Counted from the stretch's first letter, positions 8,672 through 17,915 are shown. The stretch: DNA of 64,000 nt from an uncultured Veillonellaceae bacterium (GCA_945867815.1 CAMBIX010000002.1:124001-188000), one strand, 5' to 3'. Numbers and translations: made by a program. Notes: generated by a model not told the origin, from the letters alone.

Positions 8672-11116
8672 ATGAAAGTCGGATTACATTGGGTCAATGA
8701 ATATGTTCCTGTTGATATGAATCGTCACCCTCAGGAACTAGCAGATATATTAACTAAAAAAGGTATTCCTGTAGAAGCCGTTACAACGCCTAATAAGGGA
8801 CTTAAAAAGATATATACAGGTAAAATTGTAGAAATTACAAAGCATCCAGATGCAGATAAATTGCAGGTCTGCCAGGTGTCTTGCTTATCGGAAGAGGGCG
8901 AACCGATTACTAAGCAGATTATTACAGCTGCTACGAATGTACGAGTGGGCCAGATTGTGCCTGTTGCTTACCATAAGTCTCGCTTGGCTGATGGCACGAT
9001 TATCAAAAAAGGTAAATTACGTGGTCTTCCATCGGAAGGTATGTTCTGCTCGGTTGATGAAATGGGCATCCCAAGAGAATTGGTCTTACCAGAAGAAGCA
9101 GATGGTATTTATATTTTTCCAGCCGATACGCCAATTGGGAAAGATGTAAAAGACGTTTTAGATTTAGAGGATACAGTCTATGAGTTTGAACTTACAGCTA
9201 ATCGAGCTGATTGTTTCTCTGTCGTTGGTTTAAGTCGTGAATTTGCAGTGATGACAGATCAAAAGGCCTCTTTGCCAGCTATTTCGGTAGTGGAAAGTGA
9301 TGAATCCATAGACGGTAAGTTACAAGTGTCTGTTGAAGCTAATGATTTGTGCAGTCGTTTTTCTACACGCTTAGTAAAAGGGGTAAAGGTGGCACCATCC
9401 CCTTTATGGATGCAAAATCGTCTTCGGCATGCAGGCATTCGTCCTATAAATAATGTAGTTGATATTACTAACTATGTTATGTTGGAACTAGGGCAGCCTA
9501 TGCATGCCTATGATTATGATCATTTACATGGTCAACAATTAACGGTTCGTAAGGCTAGCGATAAGGAAGTTATTAAAACTTTAGATGATACAGAACGAAC
9601 ATTAGATTCTGATATGTTAGTTGTTGCTGATAGTGACCGTGCTGTAGGTGTAGCTGGCGTTATGGGTGGCTATGATAGTGAAGTAACGAAAGACACGACG
9701 AATGTCGTGTTTGAAGCGGCTGTATTTAATGCGGCGTCTGTGCGTAAAACGGCTCGACGCTTAGGTCTTCGCAGCGAAGCCTCTGGCCGCTTTGAACGTG
9801 GTGTTAACTTTGCTTTTTCAGGGTTGGCTCTTGATCGGGCTGTACAATTATTACAGATGATTTGTCCAGACTGTCACGTCTTGACTGGTCTAGTTGAAGT
9901 GGCACCAAAAGAAGAAGCAAAGCGGATAGTTTCTTTTACGGCTGATCAAATTAATGCTTATTTAGGTACAGACATTCCAGAACAGACAATGGTGGATATT
10001 TTAACCAAGTTAGAATTTATAGTAGGGATAGATAAAGGAACTATGGAGGCGGCCGTTCCGTCTTGGCGGCAAGATGTAACAGGTATGCCGGATATAGCAG
10101 AAGAAATATCTCGTATTTATGGTTATGATAATATTCCGTCAACAACGCCAACAGCTAACTTGTATAGTGGCTCTATGAGTCGACAAATGCAGATGACACG
10201 TCAGGTTAAACATGCCTTGGCTGATGCAGGTCTATCTGAAATTATTACTTTTAGCTTTATGCATACAAATAGTCTTAAAAAGCTATTGATTCCAGAGTCA
10301 GATAGCCGTTATAGAGCGGTACCTATTTTAAATCCAATTACAGAAGAATTCCCTTATATGCGGACATCTTTAGTGCCAGGCATGTTGGATACGGCTTGTA
10401 AAAATGAAGCGCAGAAAAATTATGATTTAAAATTATTTGAAGTGGCGTCAGTATACGAACCAAAGGCCTTGCCAGTAACGGAACAGCCAAATGAACATAT
10501 AATGGCTTGTGGCTTTTTAAGTGGCAATCAGGCTGATTTGCAGTGGTCAGAACCAGTAAGGTCTGTTGATTTCTATGATGTAAAAGGGATTGTAGATACT
10601 TTGTTAGCTGGTTTATTTGTTCCGACTTATACGATACAACGTAGTCAAGTGTCTTATCTGCATCCTGGGGTTAGTGCTGACTATTTAGTAGATGGTAAGG
10701 TTATAGCTAGTTTTGGGGAGTTACATCCGAAGGTGGCTAAGACCCATGGCTTTACTCAAAAGGCTTACTTGTTTGAAATTGACTTGGCGGCTATTTTGAA
10801 TTTACCATTAGGGTATATTCATTACCAGGAAGTAAGTAAATTCCCTGGTATGGTTCGTGATTTGGCTATTGTAGCACCGAAATCTATGTCTTCGGCAGAG
10901 ATTGAAAATGTTATTCGAACACATGGCGGTCAGTATTTGACTAATACCTTTGTATTTGATGTATATGAAGGCGAACATGTGGCTGAAGGTTATAAGAGTT
11001 TAGCGTATAAATTATCCTTCCGTTCGAATGAAGGTACCTTAGTTGATGAAGAGGTAGAAGGAGCGGTAAAGGCTGTTGTGGATGCTTTGGCAGATATTGG
11101 TTGCCAGTTACGATAA
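8672..11116 (+). CDS. pheT: Phenylalanyl-tRNA synthetase beta subunit
   Basis: 814 residues. The N-terminal MKVGLHWVNEYV is typical; a tRNA-binding OB domain lies around residues 40-150 (HPDADKLQVCQV). The B3/B4 editing domain and B5 domain follow (RSEASGRFERGV), then a catalytic-like fold and a C-terminal FDX-ACB anticodon-binding domain from about residue 720 (KFPGMVRDLAIV). It has GGAGG upstream and lies 11 bases behind pheS, so the two are cotranscribed from the 7513 promoter. Charges tRNA(Phe) in the cytoplasm; the editing domain removes misacylated Tyr. Confidence 0.96.
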   Translation: MKVGLHWVNEYVPVDMNRHPQELADILTKKGIPVEAVTTPNKGLKKIYTGKIVEITKHPDADKLQVCQVSCLSEEGEPITKQIITAATNVRVGQIVPVAYHKSRLADGTIIKKGKLRGLPSEGMFCSVDEMGIPRELVLPEEADGIYIFPADTPIGKDVKDVLDLEDTVYEFELTANRADCFSVVGLSREFAVMTDQKASLPAISVVESDESIDGKLQVSVEANDLCSRFSTRLVKGVKVAPSPLWMQNRLRHAGIRPINNVVDITNYVMLELGQPMHAYDYDHLHGQQLTVRKASDKEVIKTLDDTERTLDSDMLVVADSDRAVGVAGVMGGYDSEVTKDTTNVVFEAAVFNAASVRKTARRLGLRSEASGRFERGVNFAFSGLALDRAVQLLQMICPDCHVLTGLVEVAPKEEAKRIVSFTADQINAYLGTDIPEQTMVDILTKLEFIVGIDKGTMEAAVPSWRQDVTGMPDIAEEISRIYGYDNIPSTTPTANLYSGSMSRQMQMTRQVKHALADAGLSEIITFSFMHTNSLKKLLIPESDSRYRAVPILNPITEEFPYMRTSLVPGMLDTACKNEAQKNYDLKLFEVASVYEPKALPVTEQPNEHIMACGFLSGNQADLQWSEPVRSVDFYDVKGIVDTLLAGLFVPTYTIQRSQVSYLHPGVSADYLVDGKVIASFGELHPKVAKTHGFTQKAYLFEIDLAAILNLPLGYIHYQEVSKFPGMVRDLAIVAPKSMSSAEIENVIRTHGGQYLTNTFVFDVYEGEHVAEGYKSLAYKLSFRSNEGTLVDEEVEGAVKAVVDALADIGCQLR

Positions 11117-11175
11117 GATGCCAGCTTTTGTTAGACGTAAGCTTTTAGTGCCTAATTTGGCGGATAAAATATATC

Positions 11176-11205
11176 TTTACAGGGTTAGTTGGAGTATGGT
11201 ACACT
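11176..11205 (+). promoter_or_regulatory. Promoter of rpsO
   Basis: TTTACA at 11176-11181 and TACACT at 11200-11205 with an 18-bp spacer. Predicted start near 11212 gives an untranslated leader of about 88 nt before rpsO. Confidence 0.6.
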
Positions 11206-11235
11206 AACAAAGGTCGCGTAGCGGCAAACGGAGGC

Positions 11236-11264
11236 GAAGTAGTCGAATATCCGACGGATACTTC
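11236..11264 (+). promoter_or_regulatory. Structured rpsO leader, possible S15 autoregulation site
   Basis: GAAGTA and GTCG pair with CGAC and TACTTC across a small AATAT loop and a GGA bulge. The hairpin sits between promoter and the rpsO ribosome binding site AGGAGG (11285-11290). S15 represses its own mRNA through leader structures in several bacteria, with sequences that differ between groups; the link here is by analogy. Confidence 0.4.
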
Positions 11265-11299
11265 AGCTTTACGAGATATTTTTTAGGAGGATATAGTAC

Positions 11300-11566
11300 A
11301 TGTTAACAACAGAAGCAAAAGAAGCAATTGTAAAAGAATTTGCCACTCATGAAGGGGATACAGGATCTCCAGAAGTACAAATTGCTTTATTGACGAATCG
11401 TATTACGTATTTAACAGAACACTTGAAGGAACACAAGAAGGATCATCATTCCCGTCGTGGTTTGTTAAAATTAGTTGGTAAACGTCGTAATATGTTAAGC
11501 TATTTACGTCGTAAAGATATTGAACGTTATCGTGCAATCATCGAAAAATTGAATTTACGTAAATAA
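11300..11566 (+). CDS. rpsO: Ribosomal protein S15
   Basis: 88 residues, the universal S15 length. The sequence shows [42 protein letters not shown] and the C-terminal [15 protein letters not shown]15 binds 16S rRNA early in 30S assembly. AGGAGG precedes ATG 11300. It has its own promoter and terminator and is followed by pnp, the common rpsO-pnp order. Confidence 0.98.
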   Translation: MLTTEAKEAIVKEFATHEGDTGSPEVQIALLTNRITYLTEHLKEHKKDHHSRRGLLKLVGKRRNMLSYLRRKDIERYRAIIEKLNLRK

Positions 11567-11591
11567 TAGTATTATTTATGTAAGTAAGAAT

Positions 11592-11621
11592 AAAAGAGGC
11601 GGCTCTGGCTGCCTCTTTTTT
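11592..11621 (+). terminator. Terminator between rpsO and pnp
   Basis: AAAAGAGGCGGC pairs with GCTGCCTCTTTT around a TCTG loop and ends in a T run. It would uncouple most rpsO transcripts from pnp. The 80 bases between it and pnp carry no strong consensus promoter, so pnp may rely partly on readthrough. Confidence 0.9.
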
Positions 11622-11703
11622 ATTACAAGGTTGCTAGGTGCTTGTGTTACATGATAAGATATAGGATAGACGTGAAAAGATAAGTATATAGGAGGACGAA
11701 GGA

Positions 11704-13770
11704 ATGGAACAATTCCAAATGGAATTAGCAGGTCGTACATTGACCATTGAAACAGGAGAGTTGGCTAAACAGGCTAGTGGTTCAGCCTTAGTACGCTATG
11801 GAGATACGGTTGTCTTAGTAACAGCTACAGGCTCTAAGGAACCAAAGGATACAGATTTCTTTCCACTAACGGTTGATTATGAAGAAAAAATGTATTCGGT
11901 TGGCCGTATCCCTGGTGGTTTTGTTAAGAGAGAAGGCCGTCCACCAGAATCAGCTATCTTGTTTAGTCGTTTGATTGACCGTCCACTCCGTCCGCTTTTT
12001 GATAAAAGAAGCCGTAATGAAGTACATGTAGTGGCTACTATTTTATCTGTTGATAAAGATAATGCACCAGAAATTTGTGGTATGATTGGTGCTTCGGCAG
12101 CGCTTTCAATTTCGGATCTTCCATGGAATGGGCCTATTGCTGGTGTTCGTATGGGCCGTGTAAATGGGCAATTTGTTGTTAACCCAACAGTAGCGCAATT
12201 AGAAGAAAGCGACTTATCCGTTTATGTAGCTGGTACTAAAGATGCCATCTTGATGGTTGAAGGTGGCGCTAAGGAAGTACCAGAAGATGTTCTTTTGGAA
12301 GTTATCATGACGGCACATGAAGAAATTAAGAAAGTGGTCGCTTTCCAAGAAGATATCGTAGCTAAGGTAGGTAAGGAAAAACGAGAATTTCCAGTAAAAG
12401 ATATTGATGAAGATGTGGCTAAGGCTGTTCGAGAGTATGCTTATGATAAATTGGATCAAGCGGTACGTTGTGCTGATAAACAAGAACGTGATGCACGCCA
12501 GCAGGCTGTGTTTGATGAAGTAAAAGGGCATTTTGAAGATCGTTTCCCAGATCAAGAAGCTGATATTGTAACTGTCCTTGATGCCTTAGTTAAAGAAATC
12601 GTTCGTCATATGATTACCGTTGAAAAGATTCGTCCAGATGGCCGTCAGTTAGATGAAGTGCGTCCTATTTCCTGTAAGGTCGGTCTTTTGCCACGTACGC
12701 ATGGGTCTGGCTTATTTACTCGTGGACAAACGCAGGTGTTAAATGTTTGTACTTTAGCGCCTTTATCTGAAAAACAGACTATTGATGGCATTGGCATTGA
12801 AACAGAAAAACGGTATATTCATCATTATAATTTTCCATCTTATTGTGTAGGGGAAACGAAATCGTCTCGTGGTCCAGGCCGTCGTGAAATTGGACATGGT
12901 GCTTTGGCAGAACGGGCCTTAGTGCCAGTTATTCCTTCCGAAGAAGAATTCCCTTATGCCTTGCGGTTGGTATCGGAAGTATTAGAGTCCAATGGATCCA
13001 GTTCCATGGCTAGTGTTTGTGGCAGCACCTTGTCTTTGATGGATGCAGGGGTACCTATTAAAGCGCCAGTCGCAGGTATTGCTATGGGTCTTGTAACACA
13101 AGGGGAACATTATACGATTTTAACGGATATTCAGGGTATGGAAGATGCCTTAGGTGATATGGACTTTAAAGTGGCCGGCACAGAAAAAGGGGTAACGGCT
13201 ATTCAGATGGATATTAAGATTTCTGGCTTATCACGTGAAATTTTAGCTGAAGCCTTGCAGCAGGCTCATACAGGACGTATGTTTATTATGGGCAAAATCT
13301 TGGAAGCTATTGATCGTCCACGAGGTTCCTTGTCTATGTTTGCACCACGCATTACAACTATGCATATCAATCCAGATAAGATTCGTGACGTTATTGGCCA
13401 AGGTGGTAAGACCATTCGTGCTATTGTTGATGAAACAGGTGTTAAGATTGACATTGAAGAAGATGGTACGGTATACGTAGCTTCTGATGATGCGAAGGCG
13501 GCTGAACGGGCTGTTGAATGGATTACGAACTTAACGAAGGAAGTTGAAGTTGGGGAAGTTTATATGGGCCGAGTAACTCGTATTATGCCATTTGGTGCCT
13601 TTGTTGAAGTCTTGCCAGGCAAGGAAGGACTTGTTCATATCTCTAAATTAGATACGTCTCGGGTAGAAAAAGTAGAAGACGTTGTTAATGTAGGCGATGA
13701 AATTATGGTTAAGGTTATCGAAATTGATAAACAAGGCCGTATTAATTTATCTCGTAAAGATTGCCTATAA
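11704..13770 (+). CDS. pnp: Polyribonucleotide nucleotidyltransferase (PNPase)
   Basis: 688 residues with all expected domains: first RNase PH domain (from about residue 10), an all-helical linker, second RNase PH domain from about residue 315 ([27 protein letters not shown]), KH domain near 550-615 ([15 protein letters not shown]) and S1 domain near 620-685 ([11 protein letters not shown]...[11 protein letters not shown]). It degrades RNA phosphorolytically from the 3' end. AGGAGGACGAAGG lies upstream of ATG 11704. Confidence 0.97.
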   Translation: MEQFQMELAGRTLTIETGELAKQASGSALVRYGDTVVLVTATGSKEPKDTDFFPLTVDYEEKMYSVGRIPGGFVKREGRPPESAILFSRLIDRPLRPLFDKRSRNEVHVVATILSVDKDNAPEICGMIGASAALSISDLPWNGPIAGVRMGRVNGQFVVNPTVAQLEESDLSVYVAGTKDAILMVEGGAKEVPEDVLLEVIMTAHEEIKKVVAFQEDIVAKVGKEKREFPVKDIDEDVAKAVREYAYDKLDQAVRCADKQERDARQQAVFDEVKGHFEDRFPDQEADIVTVLDALVKEIVRHMITVEKIRPDGRQLDEVRPISCKVGLLPRTHGSGLFTRGQTQVLNVCTLAPLSEKQTIDGIGIETEKRYIHHYNFPSYCVGETKSSRGPGRREIGHGALAERALVPVIPSEEEFPYALRLVSEVLESNGSSSMASVCGSTLSLMDAGVPIKAPVAGIAMGLVTQGEHYTILTDIQGMEDALGDMDFKVAGTEKGVTAIQMDIKISGLSREILAEALQQAHTGRMFIMGKILEAIDRPRGSLSMFAPRITTMHINPDKIRDVIGQGGKTIRAIVDETGVKIDIEEDGTVYVASDDAKAAERAVEWITNLTKEVEVGEVYMGRVTRIMPFGAFVEVLPGKEGLVHISKLDTSRVEKVEDVVNVGDEIMVKVIEIDKQGRINLSRKDCL

Positions 13771-13856
13771 TTTTAATTAAAGGTGTTACTTATAAGACCT
13801 TAGTAAAAATGGCCTTATAAATTCCTTAAAAATGAAATGATAGAGGACGGTTATAT

Positions 13857-14303
13857 ATGGATATTCGAGGGTTTGAAGTTGTTTCAGCTTTTGATGGACA
13901 GAATATTCAGCTGCCTACGCGCAAGACAGCTGATAGTGCTGGCTATGATATTGAAAGTGCAGAAACAGTAACAATCAGGCCAGGAAAGACGGCTTTGATT
14001 GCTACGGGGCTAAAAGCCTTTATGAATTATGATGAGTATTTAGCTATTTTTATTCGTTCGAGTATGGCTATTAAACGGCATATGATGTTGGTTAATAGCA
14101 CAGGTATTATCGATAGTGATTATTACAATAATGAAGAAAATGAAGGTCATATAATGATACCTTTATTGAATATGGGCGATGAAGTGGTTACCATTCAAAA
14201 AGGAGAACGTATAGCCCAGGGGATTTTTCATAAATATTTATTGACCACAGATGATAAGGCCACAGGTACAAGAACGGGTGGTATTGGTAGCACGGGGAAA
14301 TAA
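13857..14303 (+). CDS. dut: dUTP diphosphatase-like protein
   Basis: 148 residues of the trimeric dUTPase family. Motif I is ADSAGYDIES, motif II includes IFIRSSMA, motif III is NSTGIIDSDYYNNEENEGHI, motif IV is GERIAQGIF and motif V TRTGGIGSTG. The longer motif III insert (YYNNEENEGH) is like the Gram-positive/phage-like branch. It converts dUTP to dUMP and protects DNA from uracil. It stands between pnp and a NUDIX gene, with a short hairpin after the stop. Confidence 0.88.
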   Translation: MDIRGFEVVSAFDGQNIQLPTRKTADSAGYDIESAETVTIRPGKTALIATGLKAFMNYDEYLAIFIRSSMAIKRHMMLVNSTGIIDSDYYNNEENEGHIMIPLLNMGDEVVTIQKGERIAQGIFHKYLLTTDDKATGTRTGGIGSTGK

Positions 14304-14307
14304 AAAG

Positions 14308-14339
14308 AAGTCTAACTCTTTAGGGGGTTAGACTTTTCC
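14308..14339 (+). terminator. Weak terminator-like hairpin after dut
   Basis: AAGTCTAAC pairs with GTTAGACTT (9 bp) across a 10-nt loop and is followed by TTCCTTTAT. The T run is interrupted and the next ribosome binding site (AGGAGG at 14345) begins at once, so it may only partly terminate. Confidence 0.5.
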
Positions 14340-14355
14340 TTTATAGGAGGTATAT

Positions 14356-14889
14356 ATGGCTATTCCAGAAGAAAAACAAAAGAGTTCAGACTTACGCTTT
14401 GATGGTAAGTTAATAAAAGTTACCTACGATATAGCGGATATTGCAGGTAAAGAAGCTTGGCGTGAAGTGGTACATCACCCAGGAGCCGCTGCTATAGTTC
14501 CTGTGCTTGATGATGGACGTATTGTTATGGAGCGGCAGTATCGTTATGCGATTCAGACGCCTTTGTTGGAAATTCCTGCTGGTAAATTAGATGGCTCGGA
14601 AGACCCTTTAGTTTGTGCAAAACGGGAATTACAAGAAGAAACAGGGTATACGGCTAAGCATTGGGACTTTTTAGGCACCATTGCTACTAGCGCTGGCTTT
14701 TCTAATGAGAAAATTCATATATATTTGGCTAAAGGGCTTACAGCTGGTCAGACACATTTTGATGATGATGAATACGTAGAATTATCTTATATGAAGGTGC
14801 CTGATTTATTGGAGGCTCTTCGTAAGGAAGAAGTTAAGGATGCTAAGACATTAGCTGCTTTGTTATTGGCTTTGCCAAAGTTGATGTAG
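14356..14889 (+). CDS. nudF: NUDIX hydrolase, ADP-ribose pyrophosphatase type
   Basis: 177 residues. A complete Nudix box (GX5EX7REXXEEXG type) is seen from GKLDGSEDP to KRELQEETGY around residues 76-98, preceded by ERQYRYAIQTPLLEIPAGK, the form typical of ADP-ribose pyrophosphatases. It likely hydrolyses ADP-ribose or similar nucleoside diphosphate sugars. AGGAGG precedes ATG 14356. The next gene deoB starts 34 bases later, and the two plus the NifX-like gene may be one transcript. Confidence 0.88.
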   Translation: MAIPEEKQKSSDLRFDGKLIKVTYDIADIAGKEAWREVVHHPGAAAIVPVLDDGRIVMERQYRYAIQTPLLEIPAGKLDGSEDPLVCAKRELQEETGYTAKHWDFLGTIATSAGFSNEKIHIYLAKGLTAGQTHFDDDEYVELSYMKVPDLLEALRKEEVKDAKTLAALLLALPKLM

Positions 14890-14923
14890 ATAGTAGTTAG
14901 TCGTTTATTGTTGAGGAATCGTT

Positions 14924-16111
14924 ATGTTTAAACGGATTATTGTATTAGTTATGGATAGTGTTGGCATTGGTGATGCACCAGATGCAGAAAAATTTGGTGA
15001 TAAGGGTGCTGATACGATAGGGCATATTGATGTAGCTGGTGCTTTACAAGTGCCCACTTTACGTTCAATGGGGCTGGGCCAGATCGCTCATGTTCGCTCT
15101 AATGAAAAGGAACCTGCTTGCAAAGGCCTATATGGGCGAATGACAGAAATAAGTGCTGGTAAGGATACGACAAGTGGTCATTGGGAATTTATGGGTCACC
15201 CAGTAGAAGAGTCGTTTCCGACTTTTCCTAAGGGGTTTCCAGATGAATTAATAAAAACCTTTACTAAGGAAACGGGTTACGAAGTACTAGGTAATGAAGT
15301 AGCTTCTGGTACGGAAATTATTGAACGATTGGGCCAGGAACACATAAAAACAGGTAAACCGATTGTGTATACATCGGCTGATTCTGTCTTTCAGATTGCC
15401 GCCCATACGGATGTTATTCCCTTAGAGGAATTATATCGCATTTGTAAGATTACAAGAGAGAAAGTTTGCCAAGGTAAGTATAATGTGGGCCGTATCATTG
15501 CCCGTCCTTTTATAGGTCAGCCTGGCAGCTTTGTACGGACGGCGGACCGCCATGATTATAGCCGAAAGCCAGTGCATACATTAGATACAGAAATACTAAA
15601 AGAGGCCGGTTATCAAACTATTGGCGTCGGTAAGATAGGGGATATTTATGCCCATATTGGTTTGACAGCTTCCTATCCGACACGAAGTAATTCGCATGGT
15701 ATGAATAAGACGGCTGAATTATTAGGCGGGGAATTTAAGAAAGGTCTCTTGTTGGTTAATTTAGTGGAATTTGATAGTCTGTTTGGTCATCGGCGCAATG
15801 TAGATGGTTATCGTCAGGAAATTGAACACTTTGATTATCAACTTAAGGGGCTATTGCCTTTGTTAGAAAGAGATGATTTGTTGTTGATCACAGCTGATCA
15901 TGGCAATGACCCGACCTGGACGGGGACAGACCATACGAGAGAACGAGTGCCTTTATTAGGCTATACACCACAGTTAAAAGGCTTAGTTGATGTGGGGACG
16001 CGGACGACTTATGCAGATCTAGGGCAGACAATTTTAGATAATTTTGGCTGTGAAAATAGCGCTCTTGGTAAGTCTTTTTTACCAATGATTAGTAATGGGT
16101 TAGATATATAG
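14924..16111 (+). CDS. deoB: Phosphopentomutase
   Basis: 395 residues, the usual DeoB length. Metal-binding motifs of the alkaline-phosphatase superfamily are all present: VMDSVGIGDAPDA at residues 8-20, KDTTSGHWEFMG, then ADHGNDPTWTGTDHTRE near the end. It converts ribose-1-phosphate and deoxyribose-1-phosphate to the 5-phosphates, linking nucleoside salvage to central metabolism. The ribosome binding site is GAGGAATCGTT. No deoD/punA or deoC gene is adjacent. Confidence 0.95.
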   Translation: MFKRIIVLVMDSVGIGDAPDAEKFGDKGADTIGHIDVAGALQVPTLRSMGLGQIAHVRSNEKEPACKGLYGRMTEISAGKDTTSGHWEFMGHPVEESFPTFPKGFPDELIKTFTKETGYEVLGNEVASGTEIIERLGQEHIKTGKPIVYTSADSVFQIAAHTDVIPLEELYRICKITREKVCQGKYNVGRIIARPFIGQPGSFVRTADRHDYSRKPVHTLDTEILKEAGYQTIGVGKIGDIYAHIGLTASYPTRSNSHGMNKTAELLGGEFKKGLLLVNLVEFDSLFGHRRNVDGYRQEIEHFDYQLKGLLPLLERDDLLLITADHGNDPTWTGTDHTRERVPLLGYTPQLKGLVDVGTRTTYADLGQTILDNFGCENSALGKSFLPMISNGLDI

Positions 16112-16123
16112 TAGGAGTAAGAT

Positions 16124-16477
16124 ATGAAAGTAGCAGTAACTTATGCAGATGGTAAAGTGGGCCAGCATTTTGGGTCTACAGAATATTTTAAAATCTATAC
16201 GGTTGATGGTGATAAGGTTAGTGAAGGAGAGGTTGTATCGACAGCAGGAGCTAGTCACCATGCCTTAGTTGATTTCCTGCTTAAACAAGGTGTGGATATC
16301 GTTATTTGTGGGGGCATAGGGGCGCCTATGGTTACAAAGTTATCAGCTAAAGGCATAAAAGTATATCCTGGTGTAGAAGTTGATCCTGATAGGGCTGTTA
16401 TTGATTTATTAACGGATAACTTAGTGGTCAATCAAGACCGTGTGCATAGTGGGTGTAAGCATAATCATTCGCATTAA
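16124..16477 (+). CDS. NifX/NifB-type dinitrogenase cofactor domain protein
   Basis: 117 residues. The sequence KVAVTYADGKVGQHFGSTEYFKIY and DIVICGGIGAPMVTKLSAKGI match the small iron-molybdenum-cofactor-binding domain (NifX/VnfY/MTH1175 group). Its tail HSGCKHNHSH is His/Cys-rich and could bind metal. Such stand-alone proteins occur in anaerobes without nitrogenase and are thought to carry Fe-S or metal clusters; the role here is unknown. It starts 12 bases after deoB with TAGGAG upstream. Confidence 0.82.
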   Translation: MKVAVTYADGKVGQHFGSTEYFKIYTVDGDKVSEGEVVSTAGASHHALVDFLLKQGVDIVICGGIGAPMVTKLSAKGIKVYPGVEVDPDRAVIDLLTDNLVVNQDRVHSGCKHNHSH

Positions 16478-16498
16478 TACAGATGAATTTTTGGCTTT

Positions 16499-16912
16499 TT
16501 ATGCTCGTTGCCGTTTAAAACAAGCAGCTATACCGATGCCTGCTAGGGAGAACAGGAGGGCTACTAAGAAGGCTGAATGATAGCCGGTTAAGGTGGGTCC
16601 GATACCTGGTGCCAAACCAATAACTGGGCCAACAAGGCCCATAGCACTACCTCTTTGATTTTTAGGAAAGATAGTTAACATGATTGTTTGGATTAATGGT
16701 ACGGTAATTCCTGTGGCGACCGCTTGGATTAAACGACCTGCTAAAATAGTATGGAATTGGGTAGCCAAGGCACAAGTTAATGTTCCGATGGTGAAAATGA
16801 AAATGGCAGTTAAATAAAGCCATTTGAAGGAACCACATATTAGGACGAGAATTATAAGTAGACGATTGAAGGGATGGCCGTTTATATCGGTTATTGTTTT
16901 TTTTTCTAGCAT
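16499..16912 (-). pseudogene. Internally deleted DHA2-type MFS drug exporter
   Basis: A 137-codon minus-strand ORF. Its middle matches the EmrB/QacA (DHA2) group: FIFTIGTLTCALATQFHTILAGR, then LIQTIMLTIFPKNQRGSAMGL, and GPVIGLAPGIGPTLTG. The first ~27 residues resemble an exporter N-terminus but join straight to helix 2-3 sequence, and after GPTLTG the protein jumps to a short C-terminal helix. A full member has about 470-500 residues and 14 helices; only four or five remain. Both joins keep the frame. It looks like a shrinking remnant and borders the decayed island next to tRNA-Leu. Confidence 0.75.
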
Positions 16913-17141
16913 AAGAGAGTGGCTCCTTTTTAATATAGGTATAGGTATAAGGTGCTTGAAAAAGCAGGGGGAATAAAGACGTTTTTTCTAAAAAGAAAAA
17001 GACAACAAATTTTCATTGTTTCTTGAAATGTAATTATAAAATTCTAATGTAATTATACAATAGGTTGTATATAAGAGAAAGTATAGATAAGATGGAATGA
17101 AGGATGTAATTTACGCCCTAAAAATTATCTTAAATTAAGTG

Positions 17142-17170
17142 TTGACAGATGCTAGGCTTATACGTATAAT
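17142..17170 (+). promoter_or_regulatory. Consensus promoter of tRNA-Leu
   Basis: Perfect TTGACA (17142-17147), a 17-bp spacer and a perfect TATAAT (17165-17170), 17 bases upstream of the mature tRNA 5' end. Confidence 0.9.
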
Positions 17171-17187
17171 AGTGATTGTTCCGATGT

Positions 17188-17272
17188 GCCGGAGTGGCGG
17201 AATGGCAGACGCACTTGACTCAAAATCAAGCGGTGAATAACCGTGTGGGTTCAAGTCCCACCTCCGGCACCA
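17188..17272 (+). tRNA. tRNA-Leu (anticodon CAA)
   Basis: An 85-nt class II tRNA with CCA encoded. The acceptor arm GCCGGAG (17188-17194) pairs with CTCCGGC (17262-17268), with discriminator A and CCA at 17270-17272. The anticodon stem CTTGA/TCAAG encloses CTCAAAA, giving anticodon CAA (reads UUG). A variable arm and the T loop GGTTCAAGTCC follow. It is a likely integration site for the island to its right, since an integrase fragment lies 3.8 kb downstream. Confidence 0.97.
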
Positions 17273-17303
17273 CTAATGCTTTCCATATATGATTATAGCG
17301 CAT

Positions 17304-17347
17304 AGTCCCTCAAGGTTAGTTAGTAGCTGGCTTTGAGGGACTTTTTT
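17304..17347 (+). terminator. Terminator of tRNA-Leu
   Basis: AGTCCCTCAAG pairs with CTTTGAGGGACT and is followed by TTTTTT. The T run directly abuts the inverted-repeat end of the decayed mobile segment at 17347. Confidence 0.88.
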
Positions 17348-17399
17348 AGGTTCTATAATAAATGTTGGGGTGACACCGTCACCTCAACATTATTTTTTT
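17347..17399. mobile_element. Left inverted end of a decayed IS (ISL3-like, tentative)
   Basis: Starts TAGGTTCTATAATAAATG and continues into a hairpin (AATGTTGGGGTGAC paired with GTCACCTCAACATT, one G-U pair, loop ACC) plus a T run. The reverse complement of 20919-20965 carries almost the same sequence, including an identical TAGGTTCTATAA, so the two form a pair of inverted ends. Differences inside the hairpin stem mostly swap G-U for G-C pairs. GGTTCT-type ends are used by ISL3-family elements, but the family is my inference. Confidence 0.6.
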
Positions 17400-17477
17400 A
17401 CAAAAAAACGAGCATATGAACTCAACATACTTTACAATAAAAGTGACCAAACATTCAAGAAAGGATGTGATTTCATA

Positions 17478-17514
17478 TGCTCAACAAGAATTATATCGAA
17501 GTTTTGCATAGTTC
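17478..17514 (+). pseudogene. 5' scrap of the IS transposase
   Basis: After AAGAAAGGATGTGATTTCAT (a ribosome binding site context) an ATG opens the peptide MLNKNYIEVLHSS and stops. This position, about 130 bases inside the left inverted end, is where the transposase start should be. The first eight residues resemble ISL3-type transposase starts; the rest has been deleted. It is too short to assign firmly. Confidence 0.4.
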
Positions 17515-17535
17515 ATAATAATTTTTACATGCCTA

Positions 17536-17904
17536 TATATCTTGGGGACAGTAACGGGTATGATTTCAGCGTTTAGTGTTATGAGTCGTGCGGCCGGCCA
17601 GCCCTTTGCCGTTACCGGCGGTGTAGGTGAGGCTTTGATTGCGGCAGCTTCAGCGAGTGCTATGGATCTACAGAAGAAAGTACCTATTACGATAACATCG
17701 GATGGTACCTTATATGTAGAAGATAGGAAAACGACAATTGACGGAATGGCTCGTTATATGCAGGCTGAGCAGGCTAAAGGAGAAGATGTGACGGTTATTA
17801 TTAGAGCGGATACGCATGCTCAGTATGGATTGTTTGTTACAGTTTTGGATACATTAAAGAAATTAAACATTGATAAAATTGCGGTAGCTACCGATGTACA
17901 GTAG
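17536..17904 (+). pseudogene. exbB'-'exbD in-frame deletion remnant
   Basis: The reading frame opens in YILGTVTGMISAFSVMSRAAGQ and TGGVGEALIAAA, the last conserved membrane part of ExbB/TolQ. It passes without a break into SAMDLQKKVPITITSDGTLYV and the rest of the periplasmic domain of ExbD/TolR, ending DKIAVATDVQ. The first two ExbB helices, the ExbB tail and the ExbD membrane anchor are missing. These proteins normally form the proton-driven motor for TonB transport. The product, about 120 residues, should not work. A tonB remnant follows. Confidence 0.78.
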
Positions 17905-17915
17905 TGGGAGGCTCT

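Noticed and set aside
12214-12555. Minus-strand ORF of 113 codons inside pnp
   Set aside because: It is the complement of a conserved, clearly coding part of PNPase and has no upstream ribosome binding site.
17370-17576. 68-codon plus-strand ORF across the left IS end
   Set aside because: It runs through the hairpin and the transposase scrap in another frame and shows no ribosome binding site or domain.
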